Part shown: one piece after another, positions 44,501 to 53,829 of the stretch
How positions within the stretch are numbered: the first letter of the stretch is position 1
Layout of the letters: every line of letters starts with the position of its first letter
Source of the DNA: Burkholderia guangdongensis
GTDB lineage: Bacteria > Pseudomonadota > Gammaproteobacteria > Burkholderiales > Burkholderiaceae
DNA length: 64,000 nucleotides
Direction: 5' to 3'
Assembly: GCF_013403875.1 (NCBI RefSeq)
Contig: NZ_JACBNX010000001.1
Span: 496,001 to 560,000 of the forward strand
Made by a program: the position numbers and the translations under genes
The notes under the pieces: model-generated
Seen by the model: the letters and a program-made list of their open reading frames with translations, nothing else
The model's database searches: none
What the model was told of the DNA's origin: nothing

Positions 44501-44771
44501 ACTCGGTTTTCTCGAATCGGCGCTGAAAGAGTGGAAGAAGCTCGACCGCCCCGTTCGGGACCAGTTCAAGGCCAAACTGCTCGAACGCCTCGACCATCCG
44601 CGCGTGCCTGCGGCCAAGCTCCACGGGCATGCCGACCGCTACAAAATCAAGTTGCGCAGTAGCGGATTTCGTCTTGTCTACGAGGTTCGCGACGCGGAGG
44701 TGATCGTCATCGTCGTCGCGGTCGGCCGGCGCGACCGCGACGCGGTCTATCTCGCCGCCGCAAAGCGCTAG
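44490..44771 (+). CDS. RelE/ParE-family toxin
   Basis: This 93-residue basic protein has a RelE/StbE-type sequence: MRFELGFLESALKEWKKLDRPVRDQFKAKLLERLDHPRVPAAKLHGHADRYKIKLRSSGFRLVYEVRDAEVIVIVVAVGRRDRDAVY. The central KLRSSGFRLVYEV strand and the C-terminal VGRRDR..VY residues are those used by RelE to cleave mRNA on the ribosome. It is downstream of and overlaps its antitoxin. It ends 13 bp from the convergent lhr gene. Confidence 0.9.
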   Translation: MRFELGFLESALKEWKKLDRPVRDQFKAKLLERLDHPRVPAAKLHGHADRYKIKLRSSGFRLVYEVRDAEVIVIVVAVGRRDRDAVYLAAAKR

Positions 44772-44784
44772 CTGCCCGGGACAC

Positions 44785-47700
44785 TCACCGCCGCCGCGCA
44801 AGCCTCACCCTTGCATCTTCCCGCTCGGCGGCCGACAGATCCGCCGAGTAACGAAACTCCCCCGCGACGAGCGACGCGACCGGCACGCCGTCGCGGAACA
44901 GCACGCGATTGCCGGCGAGCGCGGGCACCTTGTCGCCGGACAGCAGCGTGCCCGCGAGATTCAGCGGGTCCGCGCCGCTCACGCAGACGAACTGCCCGTC
45001 GCCCGGCTGCCGGCGCATCTCGCGCAGCACCGGAATCGCTTCCGGCAGCGCGAACTGTTCGCCCGCGAGCCCCGCGACGAAACGTCCGCCGCGAATCTCG
45101 CCGCGCGCTTCCAGCCGCTGCAGCACGCGCGCGAGCTCGCGCCAGCTCGGCAGCCAGTCCGCCTCGCGTTCCAGCAGGCGCCAGAACACGACGCCGTAGC
45201 GGCGCAGCAGCGTCCACGCGACATGCTCGAGCGCGTCCGGATCGGTGGCCGGCGGCCCGCGTCGCGACGTCGGCGCATCGACGGCGGCCGGTGCCGCGGG
45301 CCGCTGCACGAGTGCCCAGCGGCCCGCGTCGTCCATCCCGCCGATCAGCGCGCCGCCGCGCCGCGTGCGCGGCGCGTACGTCGCGCTGCGCTTCACCGCC
45401 GGACGCAGCAGCGCGCGCAGTCCCGCGAAGCTGTCCGCGTTCGCGAGCCCCGCCGATACGAGCTCGCCGAGCGCCTGCTCGAGCTCGACCGGCAGCAGAT
45501 GCAGCGCGTCGACGAGCGCGTCGAAGAACATCGCGCCATGCGCGGCGAGCGCGTCGCGCACCTGCGTCGCGCGCGCGGACAATGCCGGCTGCGCGTCCGG
45601 ATCGCGCAGTGCCTGCCACGCGGCGAGATCGCGGCGCGGCAGCAGCACGATCGGCGTCGTCTTGACCGGCGTGCCCGCCGCACGCGCCGGCGTGCCGATC
45701 CGCGTCCACACGAGCCGGCCCGATCGGCACAGCTCGTCGAGCCCGCCCGCCATATAGTCGGTCAGCCGCGCGGGCAACAGCGCGTCTTCCCATGCGCCGG
45801 CCGCCGCCTCGAACCCTTCGAGCTGTTCGACGACAGCCACGAGCGCGTCGCGGCCGGTGCCGTGCGTGTCAGGCGTCAGGCGCTGCCAGTGCAGCAGGAA
45901 GCGCATGAAGTCCGCGCGCTCGACCGGCTCGATCTCGCGGCGCAGCCGCTTCACCGTATAGCGATGGATCCGCGCGAGCAGATGCCGCTCGCACCATTCG
46001 TCCGCGGCCGCGCCCGGCGTGAAGCGGCCGCGCATCACGTAGCCTTCGCGCTCGAGCGCCGCGAGCGCGATCGATGCCGCCGCCGCCGGCACGCCGAGCG
46101 GCCGTGCGATCGCATCGAGCGCGAGCGGCCCGAAGCCGGTCAGCCGCGCGCGGATCACGTCGACCAGCGCCGCGTCCGCTTCCCACTGCGTCGCGCACGC
46201 GTCCGGCACTTTCAGCGCGGGCGTCGTGCGCGCATCCGGATGCAGCGCGCGGACGCACGTCACGCGCTCGACCGGCACCCACAGCGCGGCGCCGTCCTTT
46301 GAGACGAACCGCGTCGCGCGGCGGCGCACGGCCAGCTCGGCGAGCCACGCGTGCCAGCCGTCGTGAGCGTGCGCCTCGTCGTCGGCGATGCACGCGAGCG
46401 TCAGCAGCGCGTCGTGCATCTCGTCGGCGTCGCGCACGAGCGGCCACGCCTCGTCGCGCACCGCGGCGATCGCGTCCGCGTCGAGCGCGCCCAGATCGTC
46501 CGCCGACGCCGGATCGCTGTAGCGCCGCGCGAGCACCGCCTGCGTGCGGCGTTCCTCGAGCGGCGCGTCGTCGAGGAACGCATACGGCTTCGCGTTCAGG
46601 ATCTCGGCCGCGAGCGGCGACGGCGCGGGCAGGTCGCGCGCGACGAGCGTCACGTCGCCGGCCTCGATCCGCCGCAGCAGCGCGAGCCAGCCGTCGGTGT
46701 CCATCGCGTCGTGCAGGCAGTCGTCGAGCGTCTGCGCGACGAGCGGATGATCGGGAATCTCGCGCTCGCCGACGAGGTTTTCCGCGCACGCGACCTGATC
46801 GGGGAACACGGTCGCGAGCAGATCCTCGCTCTTCATCCGCTGCAGCTGCGGCGCGGTCCGCTTGCCGCCGGTGAAGCGCGGCAGCGCGAGCGACGTCGTC
46901 GCGTTCCAGCGCCAGCGCACCGCGAACATCGGCGCGTCGAGCAGCGCCTGGATCAGCACGTGCTCGGCGCTCGACGCGCGCAGATAGCGCCACACCTCGT
47001 CGAGCGGGAAGCTGTGCGCGAGCGACAGCGACAGGATGATCGCGTCGTCGGTCGCGGCCGCCTGCAGCTCGAAGTTGAACGTGCGGCAGAAGCGCTTGCG
47101 CAGCGCGAGCCCCCACGCGCGATTGATCCGGCTGCCGAACGGCGTATGGATCACGAGCTGCGTGCCGCCCGATTCGTCGAAGAAGCGCTCCATCACGAGC
47201 GTGTCGTGTGTCGGCAGCGTGCCGAGCGCCGCACGGGCGCGCGCGAGGTAGTCGCCGATCTGGCGCGCGGCGTTGTCGGACAGGCGGAGCTCGCCGGTGA
47301 GCCAGCGCAACACGGGGGCGACGCGGCTCGCGGGTTCGGTGGAGACGGAGCGGGTGGGCGCGTCGGCCGCGTCGGTTCCCGCACCGACCGGATTCGCGCC
47401 GATTGCCGATGCGCGGCCATTGCCGAGCAGCGCGTCGACCTGCGCATACAGCCGCCCGACCGCGGCCGACAGCTCGTCGCTGCGCCCCGGCGCCTCGCCC
47501 AGCCAGAACGGGATGTTCGGCGCTTCGCCGCGCGCGTCCTCGACGCGCACGCGGCCGGTCTCGATCCGGATGATCCGGTACGACTGGTTGCCGAGCTGGA
47601 ACACGTCGCCGGCCAGGCTCTCGATCGCGAAATCCTCATTGACCGTGCCGACCTGGATCCCCTGCGGCTCGAGCAGCACCGTGTAGTCGCCGGTGTCGGG

Positions 47701-49224
47701 GATCGTGCCGCCGGACGTCGTCGCGGTCATCATCGCGTTGCGCCGTCCGCGCACGGTGCCGCCGACGATGTCGCGATGCAGATACGCGGCGCGCACGCCG
47801 CGCCGGCTGCTGAAGCCTTCGGCGAGCATCTTCAGCACGTCGTCGAAGCGCTCGCGCGGCAGCCGCGCATACGGCGACGCGCACGTGAAGCGGCGGTAAA
47901 GCGCGTCCTCGTCCCACTCGCGGCACGCGACCTCGGCGACGATCTGCTGCGCGAGCACGTCGAGCGGCGCGTCGGGAATCTTCAGCGTGTCGAGCTCGCC
48001 GCGCCGCACGCAGTCGAGCAGCGCCGCGCATTCGACGAGCTCGTCGCGCGACAGCGGAAAGAGCCGCCCCTTCGGCACGCCGCCGACGTGGTGGCCCGAG
48101 CGGCCGACGCGCTGCAGGAACGGCGCGATCCCGCGCGGCGAGCCGACCTGCACGACGAGATCGACGTCGCCGATGTCGATGCCGAGCTCCAGCGACGCGG
48201 TCGCGACGAGCAGCTTCAGCTCGCCGCGCTTCAACCGCTGCTCGGCGTCGAGGCGGTGCTCTTTCGCGAGACTGCCGTGATGCGCGGCGATCGCGTCGCG
48301 GCCGAGGCGGTCCGCGAGATGGCGCGCGACGCGCTCGGCGACGCGCCGCGTGTTCACGAACACGAGCGTCGTCCGGTGCGCGGCCGCGAGCTCGGCGATG
48401 CGGTCGTACACCTGCTCCCAGACGTCGGTCGCCATCACCGGCTCGAGCGGCACGCGCGGCAATTCGAGCGCGAGATCGCGCTCGCGCGCGTGGCCGGTGT
48501 CGACGATCGCGCAGTCGCGCGGCGCGTCGGCCGGGCCGCCGACCAGGAAGCGCGCGACCGCGTCGATCGGCTTCTGCGTCGCGGAGAGCCCGATGCGCGG
48601 CAGCGCGCGGCCGACGAGCGCGTCGAGGCGTTCGAGCGACAGCGCGAGATGGCTGCCGCGTTTGCCCGACGCGAGCGCGTGAATTTCGTCGACGATCACC
48701 GAACGCACGCTCGACAGCATGTTGCGTCCGGACGTCGACGACAGCAGCACGTACAGCGACTCGGGCGTCGTCACGAGGATGTGCGGCGCGCGCTTGCGCA
48801 GCGCCGCGCGCTCGGCCTGCGTCGTGTCGCCGGTGCGTACCGCGGTGCGGATCGCGGGCACCGGCAGGCCGAGCCGCGCGAGCGATTCGGAGATGCCGGC
48901 GAGCGGCGCATCGAGGTTCACGTGGATGTCGTTCGACAGCGCCTTCAGCGGCGACACGTAGACGGTCAGCGTCGCGTCGGGCAGCGTGCCGCCGTGCGCG
49001 AGCGCGTTGCGCACGAGTTCGTCGATCGCGCACAGGAACGCGGTCAGCGTCTTGCCGGAGCCGGTCGGCGCGGCGACGAGCGTCGAGCGGCCCGCGCGAA
49101 TGAGCGGCCACGCGAGCGCCTGCGCGCCGGTCGGCGCGGCGAACGTGCGGTGGAACCAGTCGGCGACGGCCGGGTGGAACACGTCGAGCACGCTGGTGGC
49201 GGGGCGGGTGACGGTGACGTCCAT
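44785..49224 (-). CDS. lhr: Large helicase-related protein Lhr
   Basis: The 1479-residue helicase is full length for bacterial Lhr. Walker A APTGSGKT is at 52-59 and DEIH at 179-182, followed by superfamily 2 motifs (LSATQKP, TLVFVNTRR, VASLELGIDIGDVDLVVQVGSPRGIAPFLQRVGRSGH). Then come the winged helix and beta-barrel of Lhr-Core and the long Lhr C-terminal domain typical of proteobacteria. It is a 3'-5' ssDNA translocase implicated in DNA repair. ATG 49224 gives MDVTVTRPATSVLDVFHPAV. The frame opens further upstream, but that region is antisense to the next gene. It is flanked by two toxin-antitoxin pairs. Confidence 0.93.
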   Translation of the reverse strand: MDVTVTRPATSVLDVFHPAVADWFHRTFAAPTGAQALAWPLIRAGRSTLVAAPTGSGKTLTAFLCAIDELVRNALAHGGTLPDATLTVYVSPLKALSNDIHVNLDAPLAGISESLARLGLPVPAIRTAVRTGDTTQAERAALRKRAPHILVTTPESLYVLLSSTSGRNMLSSVRSVIVDEIHALASGKRGSHLALSLERLDALVGRALPRIGLSATQKPIDAVARFLVGGPADAPRDCAIVDTGHARERDLALELPRVPLEPVMATDVWEQVYDRIAELAAAHRTTLVFVNTRRVAERVARHLADRLGRDAIAAHHGSLAKEHRLDAEQRLKRGELKLLVATASLELGIDIGDVDLVVQVGSPRGIAPFLQRVGRSGHHVGGVPKGRLFPLSRDELVECAALLDCVRRGELDTLKIPDAPLDVLAQQIVAEVACREWDEDALYRRFTCASPYARLPRERFDDVLKMLAEGFSSRRGVRAAYLHRDIVGGTVRGRRNAMMTATTSGGTIPDTGDYTVLLEPQGIQVGTVNEDFAIESLAGDVFQLGNQSYRIIRIETGRVRVEDARGEAPNIPFWLGEAPGRSDELSAAVGRLYAQVDALLGNGRASAIGANPVGAGTDAADAPTRSVSTEPASRVAPVLRWLTGELRLSDNAARQIGDYLARARAALGTLPTHDTLVMERFFDESGGTQLVIHTPFGSRINRAWGLALRKRFCRTFNFELQAAATDDAIILSLSLAHSFPLDEVWRYLRASSAEHVLIQALLDAPMFAVRWRWNATTSLALPRFTGGKRTAPQLQRMKSEDLLATVFPDQVACAENLVGEREIPDHPLVAQTLDDCLHDAMDTDGWLALLRRIEAGDVTLVARDLPAPSPLAAEILNAKPYAFLDDAPLEERRTQAVLARRYSDPASADDLGALDADAIAAVRDEAWPLVRDADEMHDALLTLACIADDEAHAHDGWHAWLAELAVRRRATRFVSKDGAALWVPVERVTCVRALHPDARTTPALKVPDACATQWEADAALVDVIRARLTGFGPLALDAIARPLGVPAAAASIALAALEREGYVMRGRFTPGAAADEWCERHLLARIHRYTVKRLRREIEPVERADFMRFLLHWQRLTPDTHGTGRDALVAVVEQLEGFEAAAGAWEDALLPARLTDYMAGGLDELCRSGRLVWTRIGTPARAAGTPVKTTPIVLLPRRDLAAWQALRDPDAQPALSARATQVRDALAAHGAMFFDALVDALHLLPVELEQALGELVSAGLANADSFAGLRALLRPAVKRSATYAPRTRRGGALIGGMDDAGRWALVQRPAAPAAVDAPTSRRGPPATDPDALEHVAWTLLRRYGVVFWRLLEREADWLPSWRELARVLQRLEARGEIRGGRFVAGLAGEQFALPEAIPVLREMRRQPGDGQFVCVSGADPLNLAGTLLSGDKVPALAGNRVLFRDGVPVASLVAGEFRYSADLSAAEREDARVRLARRR

Positions 49225-49370
49225 CGGAACGGAGAAGGGGCCGGAGCGAAGAGGCCGATCGGAATCGTCAGTGTGCCAGAGGCGGGCGAAGTCTGCGGCG
49301 CATCGCGCGGACTGGCCCGCGGACCGGCCGCCCAGGGCCTGCGCAAGCCGGTTATTGGCGTGAACAGACC

Positions 49371-49895
49371 CTACGCATTCGCCAACCACCCGAGCCAATA
49401 CCTGAACGGCAGCATGTGCCCCCACGCCGCGTGCGCGAACCACAGCGCGCCGGCCCACGCGGTCGCGACGACGATCAGATCGCAATGCCCGCTCTTCCAT
49501 AGCTTCAGCGAATGACGCCGCCAGATCCACGGCACGCCGAGCGGATTCGGCCAGTCGGCGAGCAGGTGCATGATGCCGCCGCACGCGAAGCCGAGCAGCG
49601 GCGCGGCCCACAGCGGAGACGGGCGGTGCGCGAGCGCGTGCCATGCGAATGCGAGCATCGCGATCCAGCCGATGCCCCAGTGTGTGACTGTGCGATGCGT
49701 GATCCACAGGCGGCGCGCGCGGCTCCACCACGCGACTTCGAGCCAGTCGGGCGCCGTGCCGCCGGCGACGCCGGCCACGAACGCGGCGGCGCAGCCCACG
49801 TGCCACGGGCCGGCCGCGCCCGATTGCGCGACGAGAACCGCCGCGATCAGACCGGCCGCGAAGCCGGTCGCGTGATGTGCATGATGCGATGCCAT
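49371..49895 (-). CDS. YdjM-like membrane-bound metal-dependent hydrolase
   Basis: This 174-residue inner-membrane protein belongs to the YdjM/YfhO (PF04307) group. Several membrane helices carry histidine motifs: MASHHAHHATGFAAGLIAA, GGTAPDWLE, WITHRTVTHWGIGW, GGIMHLLADWPNPLGVPW. In E. coli YdjM is SOS-induced. The reaction is unknown. ATG 49895 is chosen since it starts the conserved block; earlier codons are not family-like. It is divergent from the HicA gene. Confidence 0.85.
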   Translation of the reverse strand: MASHHAHHATGFAAGLIAAVLVAQSGAAGPWHVGCAAAFVAGVAGGTAPDWLEVAWWSRARRLWITHRTVTHWGIGWIAMLAFAWHALAHRPSPLWAAPLLGFACGGIMHLLADWPNPLGVPWIWRRHSLKLWKSGHCDLIVVATAWAGALWFAHAAWGHMLPFRYWLGWLANA

Positions 49896-50019
49896 GGCGA
49901 ACGAAACGGAAAACCGTGTTGCGTGAAAACGAAGGGGCGCTATCTTCGCAGATCGTTGCGATCTTGTGTATGTCGTCGGTGGATTGGTATTGGTGTCAAA
50001 AAATGGTATCGTTCTCGGC

Positions 50020-50274
50020 ATGAAATCCAAACACGAAAAGACGCTCAGGCTGATCTTCTCTCGTCCAACGCCGGCGGGTGTCAAGTGGACGGATGCTGTT
50101 GCGCTGATGGGCGAATTAGGCGCGGAGATCGAGGAGCGGGAAGGATCCCGCGTGGCGATTTTCCTGTTCGGGCAAGTCACTGTGATGCACCGGCCGCACC
50201 CGTCACCCGACATGGACAAGGGCGCAGTGGCATCGCTGCGGAAGTGGTTTGAGGAAAATGGGGTGAAGCCGTGA
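50020..50274 (+). CDS. hicA: HicA-family mRNA interferase toxin
   Basis: This 84-residue toxin has the HicA double-stranded-RNA-binding fold: KSKHEKTLRLIFSRPTPAGVKWTDAVALMGELGAEIEEREGSRVAIFLFGQVTVMHRPHPSPDMDKGAVASLRKWFEENG. The usual catalytic histidine is probably the one in VMHRPHP. ATG 50020 gives the normal length; the frame opens at 49966 but has no family-like residues there. It overlaps hicB by four bases (GTGA). Confidence 0.9.
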   Translation: MKSKHEKTLRLIFSRPTPAGVKWTDAVALMGELGAEIEEREGSRVAIFLFGQVTVMHRPHPSPDMDKGAVASLRKWFEENGVKP

Positions 50275-50609
50275 TCAACATCATGAACATTGGCGGCCAG
50301 AAGGCCGTGATTTCCTACGATTCGGAAATGGAGATGTTCCGAGGTGAGTTCGTTGGCCTAAACGGGGGAGCCGACTTTTACGCGATGGACGTCGCTGGTC
50401 TGCATCGCGAGGGGGAGCTGTCGCTGAGGATCTTCCTGGAGGAGTGCGAGCGGCGGCATGTCGATCCGCACAAGCGCTTTTCCGGCAAATTCACGCTGCG
50501 CGTATCGCCGCAGACCCACGAAGCCGCGTCGATCGCCGCGGCTGCGCGTGGCGTGAGCCTGAATCAATGGGCGGTGGATGTGCTGGAGCAGGCCGCGACG
50601 GCGAATTGA
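50271..50609 (+). CDS. hicB: HicB-family antitoxin
   Basis: The 112-residue antitoxin has an N-terminal partially degraded RNase H-like domain (AVISYDSEMEMFRGEFVGLNGGADFYAMDVAGL) and a C-terminal ribbon-helix-helix (FTLRVSPQTHEAASIAAAARGVSLNQWAVDVLEQAAT) for operator binding. It starts at GTG 50271 within the hicA stop, or at ATG 50283. Toxin-first order is usual for hicAB. It is followed by a 160-bp gap before ppk2. Confidence 0.9.
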   Translation: MINIMNIGGQKAVISYDSEMEMFRGEFVGLNGGADFYAMDVAGLHREGELSLRIFLEECERRHVDPHKRFSGKFTLRVSPQTHEAASIAAAARGVSLNQWAVDVLEQAATAN

Positions 50610-50774
50610 TCGCCGTCGAAGTGAAAAGCGCCGTGCAAGACGGGGCATTGGGAAACCCTCAAACGCTCCGAAGCATGACACCCGACGCGCTGTCATCACG
50701 TTGTCACATCGCCGCTCGCCCCGACTGAGATAATGGAGCGCATTTGCCCGCGCGAGCGAATCGAAGGAGGCTCC

Positions 50775-51695
50775 ATGAGCGAACACGACACCCGCGAATC
50801 GATGCACACGCGCCAGCGCCGTCTCGAGGAGGATCTCGTCGACGCATACGACGAGGAACTCGAGATGGAGTTCGACGATCGCCGCTTCGAGTCCGACGAC
50901 CTGCTGTTCACGCGGGAGCGGCGCGAGGCGCGCAAGCGCTATTTCCAGGAGTTGTTCCGGCTGCAGGGCGAGCTCGTGAAGCTGCAGGACTGGGTCGTCG
51001 ACACCGGGCACCGGCTCGTCGTGATCTTCGAAGGCCGCGACGCGGCCGGCAAGGGCGGCGCGATCAAGCGGATCACGCAGCGGCTGAATCCGCGCGTGTG
51101 CCGCGTCGCCGCGCTGCCCGCGCCGAACAATCGCGAGCGCACGCAGTGGTATTTCCAGCGCTACGTCGCGCATCTGCCCGCGGGCGGCGAAATCGTGCTG
51201 TTCGACCGGAGCTGGTACAACCGCGCGGGCGTCGAGCGCGTGATGGGCTTCTGCTCCGACGATGAATACGAGGAATTCTTCCGCTCGGTGCCCGAGTTCG
51301 AGAAAATGCTCGTGCGCAGCGGCATCCAGATCCTCAAGTACTGGTTTTCGATCACCGATTCGGAGCAGGAGGTGCGCTTCCAGAACCGCATCAACGATCC
51401 GCTGAAGCAATGGAAGCTGAGCCCGATGGACCTCGAGAGCCGGCGGCGCTGGGAGGCGTATACGGCGGCGAAGGAAGAGATGCTCCAGCGCACGCATATC
51501 CCGGAGGCGCCGTGGTGGGTCGTGCAGGCGGTCGACAAGAAGCGCGCGCGCCTGAACTGCATCCATCATCTGCTGAGCCAGGTGCCTTACCAGGAGGTGT
51601 CGCGCAAACCGGTCGAGCTGCCGCAGCGCGTGCATCATGAGGACTATATCCGCCGGCCGGTGCCGGAGAGCATGATCGTGCCGGATATCTACTGA
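50775..51695 (+). CDS. ppk2: Polyphosphate kinase 2
   Basis: The 306-residue PPK2 has Walker A GRDAAGKGG at 87-95, the lid module, and Walker B IVLFDRSWYNRAGVERVMGF. KYWFSITDSEQEVRFQNRINDPLKQWKLSPMDLESRRRW is the conserved C-terminal part. It transfers phosphate between polyphosphate and nucleoside diphosphates; the single-domain form suggests class I, phosphorylating ADP. ATG 50775 follows AAGGAGG. It is monocistronic in appearance, with 76 bp to dadA. Confidence 0.95.
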   Translation: MSEHDTRESMHTRQRRLEEDLVDAYDEELEMEFDDRRFESDDLLFTRERREARKRYFQELFRLQGELVKLQDWVVDTGHRLVVIFEGRDAAGKGGAIKRITQRLNPRVCRVAALPAPNNRERTQWYFQRYVAHLPAGGEIVLFDRSWYNRAGVERVMGFCSDDEYEEFFRSVPEFEKMLVRSGIQILKYWFSITDSEQEVRFQNRINDPLKQWKLSPMDLESRRRWEAYTAAKEEMLQRTHIPEAPWWVVQAVDKKRARLNCIHHLLSQVPYQEVSRKPVELPQRVHHEDYIRRPVPESMIVPDIY

Positions 51696-51771
51696 TCGGC
51701 TAGTTTGGTGCGTGTGACGATCGGCTTTTTTGCGTCATTTGCGCGTTGCGCGGCGCAGCACGGGAGCAGCC

Positions 51772-53064
51772 ATGCGAGTCGTTGTATTGGGAAGCGGTGT
51801 CGTCGGGGTGACGTGCGCGTACTATCTGGCGCGCGCGGGGCATGAAGTGACCGTCGTCGATCGCGAGGCCGGCCCGGCGCTCGAAACGAGCTTCGCGAAC
51901 GCCGGCCAGATCTCGCCTGGCTACGAGGCCCCGTGGGCCGCGCCCGGCGTGCCGCTGAAAGCGGTCAAGTGGATGTTCCAGAAGCACGCGCCGCTGGCGA
52001 TCCGCCCCGACGATGCGGACAAGCAGTTCCAGCTTCAATGGATGTGGCAGATGTTGCAGAACTGCACGGCCGAGCGCTATGCGGTGAACAAGGGCCGCAT
52101 GGTCCGGCTCGCCGAATACAGCCGCGACTGCCTGCAGACGCTGCGCGCCGACACCGGTATCCAGTACGAAGGCCGCACCGGCGGCACGCTGCAGGTGTTC
52201 CGCACGCAGCAGCAGTTCGACGGCGCCGCGAAGGACATCGCGGTGCTGAAGGAAGCGAACGTGCCGTACGAACTACTGATGCCGGCCGATCTCGCGCGCG
52301 CCGAGCCGGCGCTCGCGGCGACGGCGCACAAGCTGACGGGCGGCCTGCGCCTGCCCGGCGACGAAACCGGCGACTGCCAGCTGTTCACGACGCGCCTCGC
52401 CGCACTCGCCGCGGAGCTCGGCGTGACGTTCCGCTACGACACGGTGATCGACAGCCTCGTTGTCGAGGGCGGCCGTGTCGTCGGCGCGCGGCACGGCAGC
52501 AAGCTCGTGCATGCGGATGCGTTCGTCGTCGCGTTCGGCTCGTACTCGACGAAATTCCTGTCCGGTATCGCGAAGATCCCGGTCTATCCGCTGAAGGGCT
52601 ACTCGATCACCGCGCCGATCGCCGACGAGGCGCGCGCGCCGGTGTCGACCGTGCTCGACGAAACGTACAAGATCGCGATCACGCGCTTCGACAAGCGCAT
52701 CCGCGTCGGCGGAATGGCGGAGATCGTCGGCTTCAACAAGGAATTGCGCGAAGCGCGCCGCGAGACGCTCGAGATGTGCGTGAACGATCTGTTCCCGGGC
52801 GGCGGCGACACATCGAAGGCGACGTTCTGGACCGGCCTGCGCCCGATGACGCCGGACGGCACGCCGATCGTCGGCCGCACCGCGTTGCCGAACCTGTTCC
52901 TGAACACCGGCCACGGCACGCTCGGCTGGACGATGTCGTGCGGCTCGGGGCAACTGCTCGCCGACCTGATCTCGGGCAAGCCGCCGGCGATCCGATACGA
53001 CGATCTGAACGTGTTCCGATACGCGGACGAGTCGGCGGCGCCGGCGGATTTCGATCTGAACTGA
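51772..53064 (+). CDS. dadA: D-amino acid dehydrogenase DadA
   Basis: This 430-residue FAD enzyme has the dinucleotide motif [28 protein letters not shown] (GxGxxG at 7-12) and the DadA hallmarks [94 protein letters not shown] and [22 protein letters not shown]. It oxidises D-amino acids to 2-oxo acids and feeds electrons to the membrane quinone pool. The peptide operon upstream in the window could supply D-amino acids. A terminator follows. Confidence 0.95.
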   Translation: MRVVVLGSGVVGVTCAYYLARAGHEVTVVDREAGPALETSFANAGQISPGYEAPWAAPGVPLKAVKWMFQKHAPLAIRPDDADKQFQLQWMWQMLQNCTAERYAVNKGRMVRLAEYSRDCLQTLRADTGIQYEGRTGGTLQVFRTQQQFDGAAKDIAVLKEANVPYELLMPADLARAEPALAATAHKLTGGLRLPGDETGDCQLFTTRLAALAAELGVTFRYDTVIDSLVVEGGRVVGARHGSKLVHADAFVVAFGSYSTKFLSGIAKIPVYPLKGYSITAPIADEARAPVSTVLDETYKIAITRFDKRIRVGGMAEIVGFNKELREARRETLEMCVNDLFPGGGDTSKATFWTGLRPMTPDGTPIVGRTALPNLFLNTGHGTLGWTMSCGSGQLLADLISGKPPAIRYDDLNVFRYADESAAPADFDLN

Positions 53065-53095
53065 CGGCCGCTGTCGGCCGTTCCGCCGTCTTTTT
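53063..53095 (+). terminator. Terminator after dadA
   Basis: Outer stem GACGGC (53063-53068) pairs with GCCGTC (53085-53090), followed immediately by TTTTT. An inner CGGCCG/CGGCCG pairing is possible in the loop. It overlaps the end of the dadA stop codon. Confidence 0.6.
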
Positions 53096-53155
53096 GCGCG
53101 TGCTTCGACGCGCTTCGTTTCACTCGATCCGGCGCCGTCAGTCTCAGCCTCAGCC

Positions 53156-53746
53156 TCAGTCGAAGTCGGAAAACCCCGCGCGCCCCTGCGTGATGTCGAC
53201 GAGCGTCGCGCGCGCGGCGTCGGCGGCGGTCTCGGGCAGGCGAATCGCGAGCCTGACCGTCATGCCGTACGCGCTGTCGACGAGCTCATACCCCTGCTGC
53301 TCGATCCAGCGCCGCACGCGCGCCTCGTCCGGATAGCTCATCTCGATCGCGAGGCGGGTCAGCGCGATCCGCTCGACGCGCTCGGCATCGATCAGCGCGG
53401 CGGCGATCGCGTCCGTGTACGCGCGCACGAGGCCGCCCGCGCCGAGCTTCACGCCGCCGTAATAGCGCACGACGGCACCGAGCACGCCGTCGAGATCGTG
53501 ATGCCGCAGCACTTCGAGAATCGGCCGGCCCGCGGTGCCGGACGGCTCGCCGTCGTCCGACATCCCCGACTGCCCGCCCGCGAGCAGCGCCCAGCAGACG
53601 TGCGTCGCGGCCGGGTGTTCGTCGCGCAGGCGCTGCAGCGCCTGCATCGCCGCGCCGCGGTCGTCGACCGGCATCGCGTACGCGATGAAGCGGCTCTTGC
53701 GGATCTCGAGCTCCGCGATTTGCGTGGTGGGTAAGGTGTAAGTCAC
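53156..53746 (-). CDS. YigZ/IMPACT-family protein
   Basis: The 196-residue product has the UPF0029 (IMPACT) N-terminal domain. Conserved blocks are LEIRKSRFIAYAMPV, HPAATHVCWALLAG, MSDDGEPSGTAGRPILEVL and GVLGAVVRYYGGVKLGAGGLVRAYTDA. The C-terminal ferredoxin-like DUF1949 domain follows. A GTG at 53746 gives a plausible start (VTYTLPTTQIAELEIRKSRF), though no strong ribosome site is seen. Its function is not established; eukaryotic IMPACT binds ribosomes. It is convergent with dadA, with a 6-bp repeat (CAGCCT) at the stop. Confidence 0.88.
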   Translation of the reverse strand: MTYTLPTTQIAELEIRKSRFIAYAMPVDDRGAAMQALQRLRDEHPAATHVCWALLAGGQSGMSDDGEPSGTAGRPILEVLRHHDLDGVLGAVVRYYGGVKLGAGGLVRAYTDAIAAALIDAERVERIALTRLAIEMSYPDEARVRRWIEQQGYELVDSAYGMTVRLAIRLPETAADAARATLVDITQGRAGFSDFD

Positions 53747-53795
53747 GTTGATCGGCGTAGAGGTGCGCGTGATTATAGTCGCGCGCCGATCCTGA

Positions 53796-53826
53796 TCCGG
53801 TTCCGTCGCGGGGCGACGGAACCGGA
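53796..53826 (-). terminator. Strong hairpin beyond porin gene end
   Basis: A perfect 14-bp stem (TCCGGTTCCGTCGC with its complement) closes a GGG loop, 4 bp past the porin stop codon. No T-run follows. The placement argues for termination or mRNA 3' stabilisation. Confidence 0.55.
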
Positions 53827-53829
53827 CAC

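Noticed and set aside
46351..49515. A 1054-residue plus-strand open frame opposite lhr.
   Set aside because: Composition is Arg/Glu/Val-rich without domains, and lhr on the other strand has complete helicase motifs.
49225..49806. Upstream extension of the Lhr frame.
   Set aside because: It overlaps the YdjM-like gene on the same strand and lacks similarity to Lhr N-termini.
50610..50728. Possible remnant of another gene after hicB, reading AVEVKSAVQDG.
   Set aside because: It is only about 35 residues, has no start of its own and no recognisable domain; similarity to nuclease-type EVK motifs is too short.
51691..51726. GATCGGCT repeats followed by six Ts between ppk2 and dadA, looked at as a terminator.
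   Set aside because: The two copies are direct, not inverted, so no hairpin forms.
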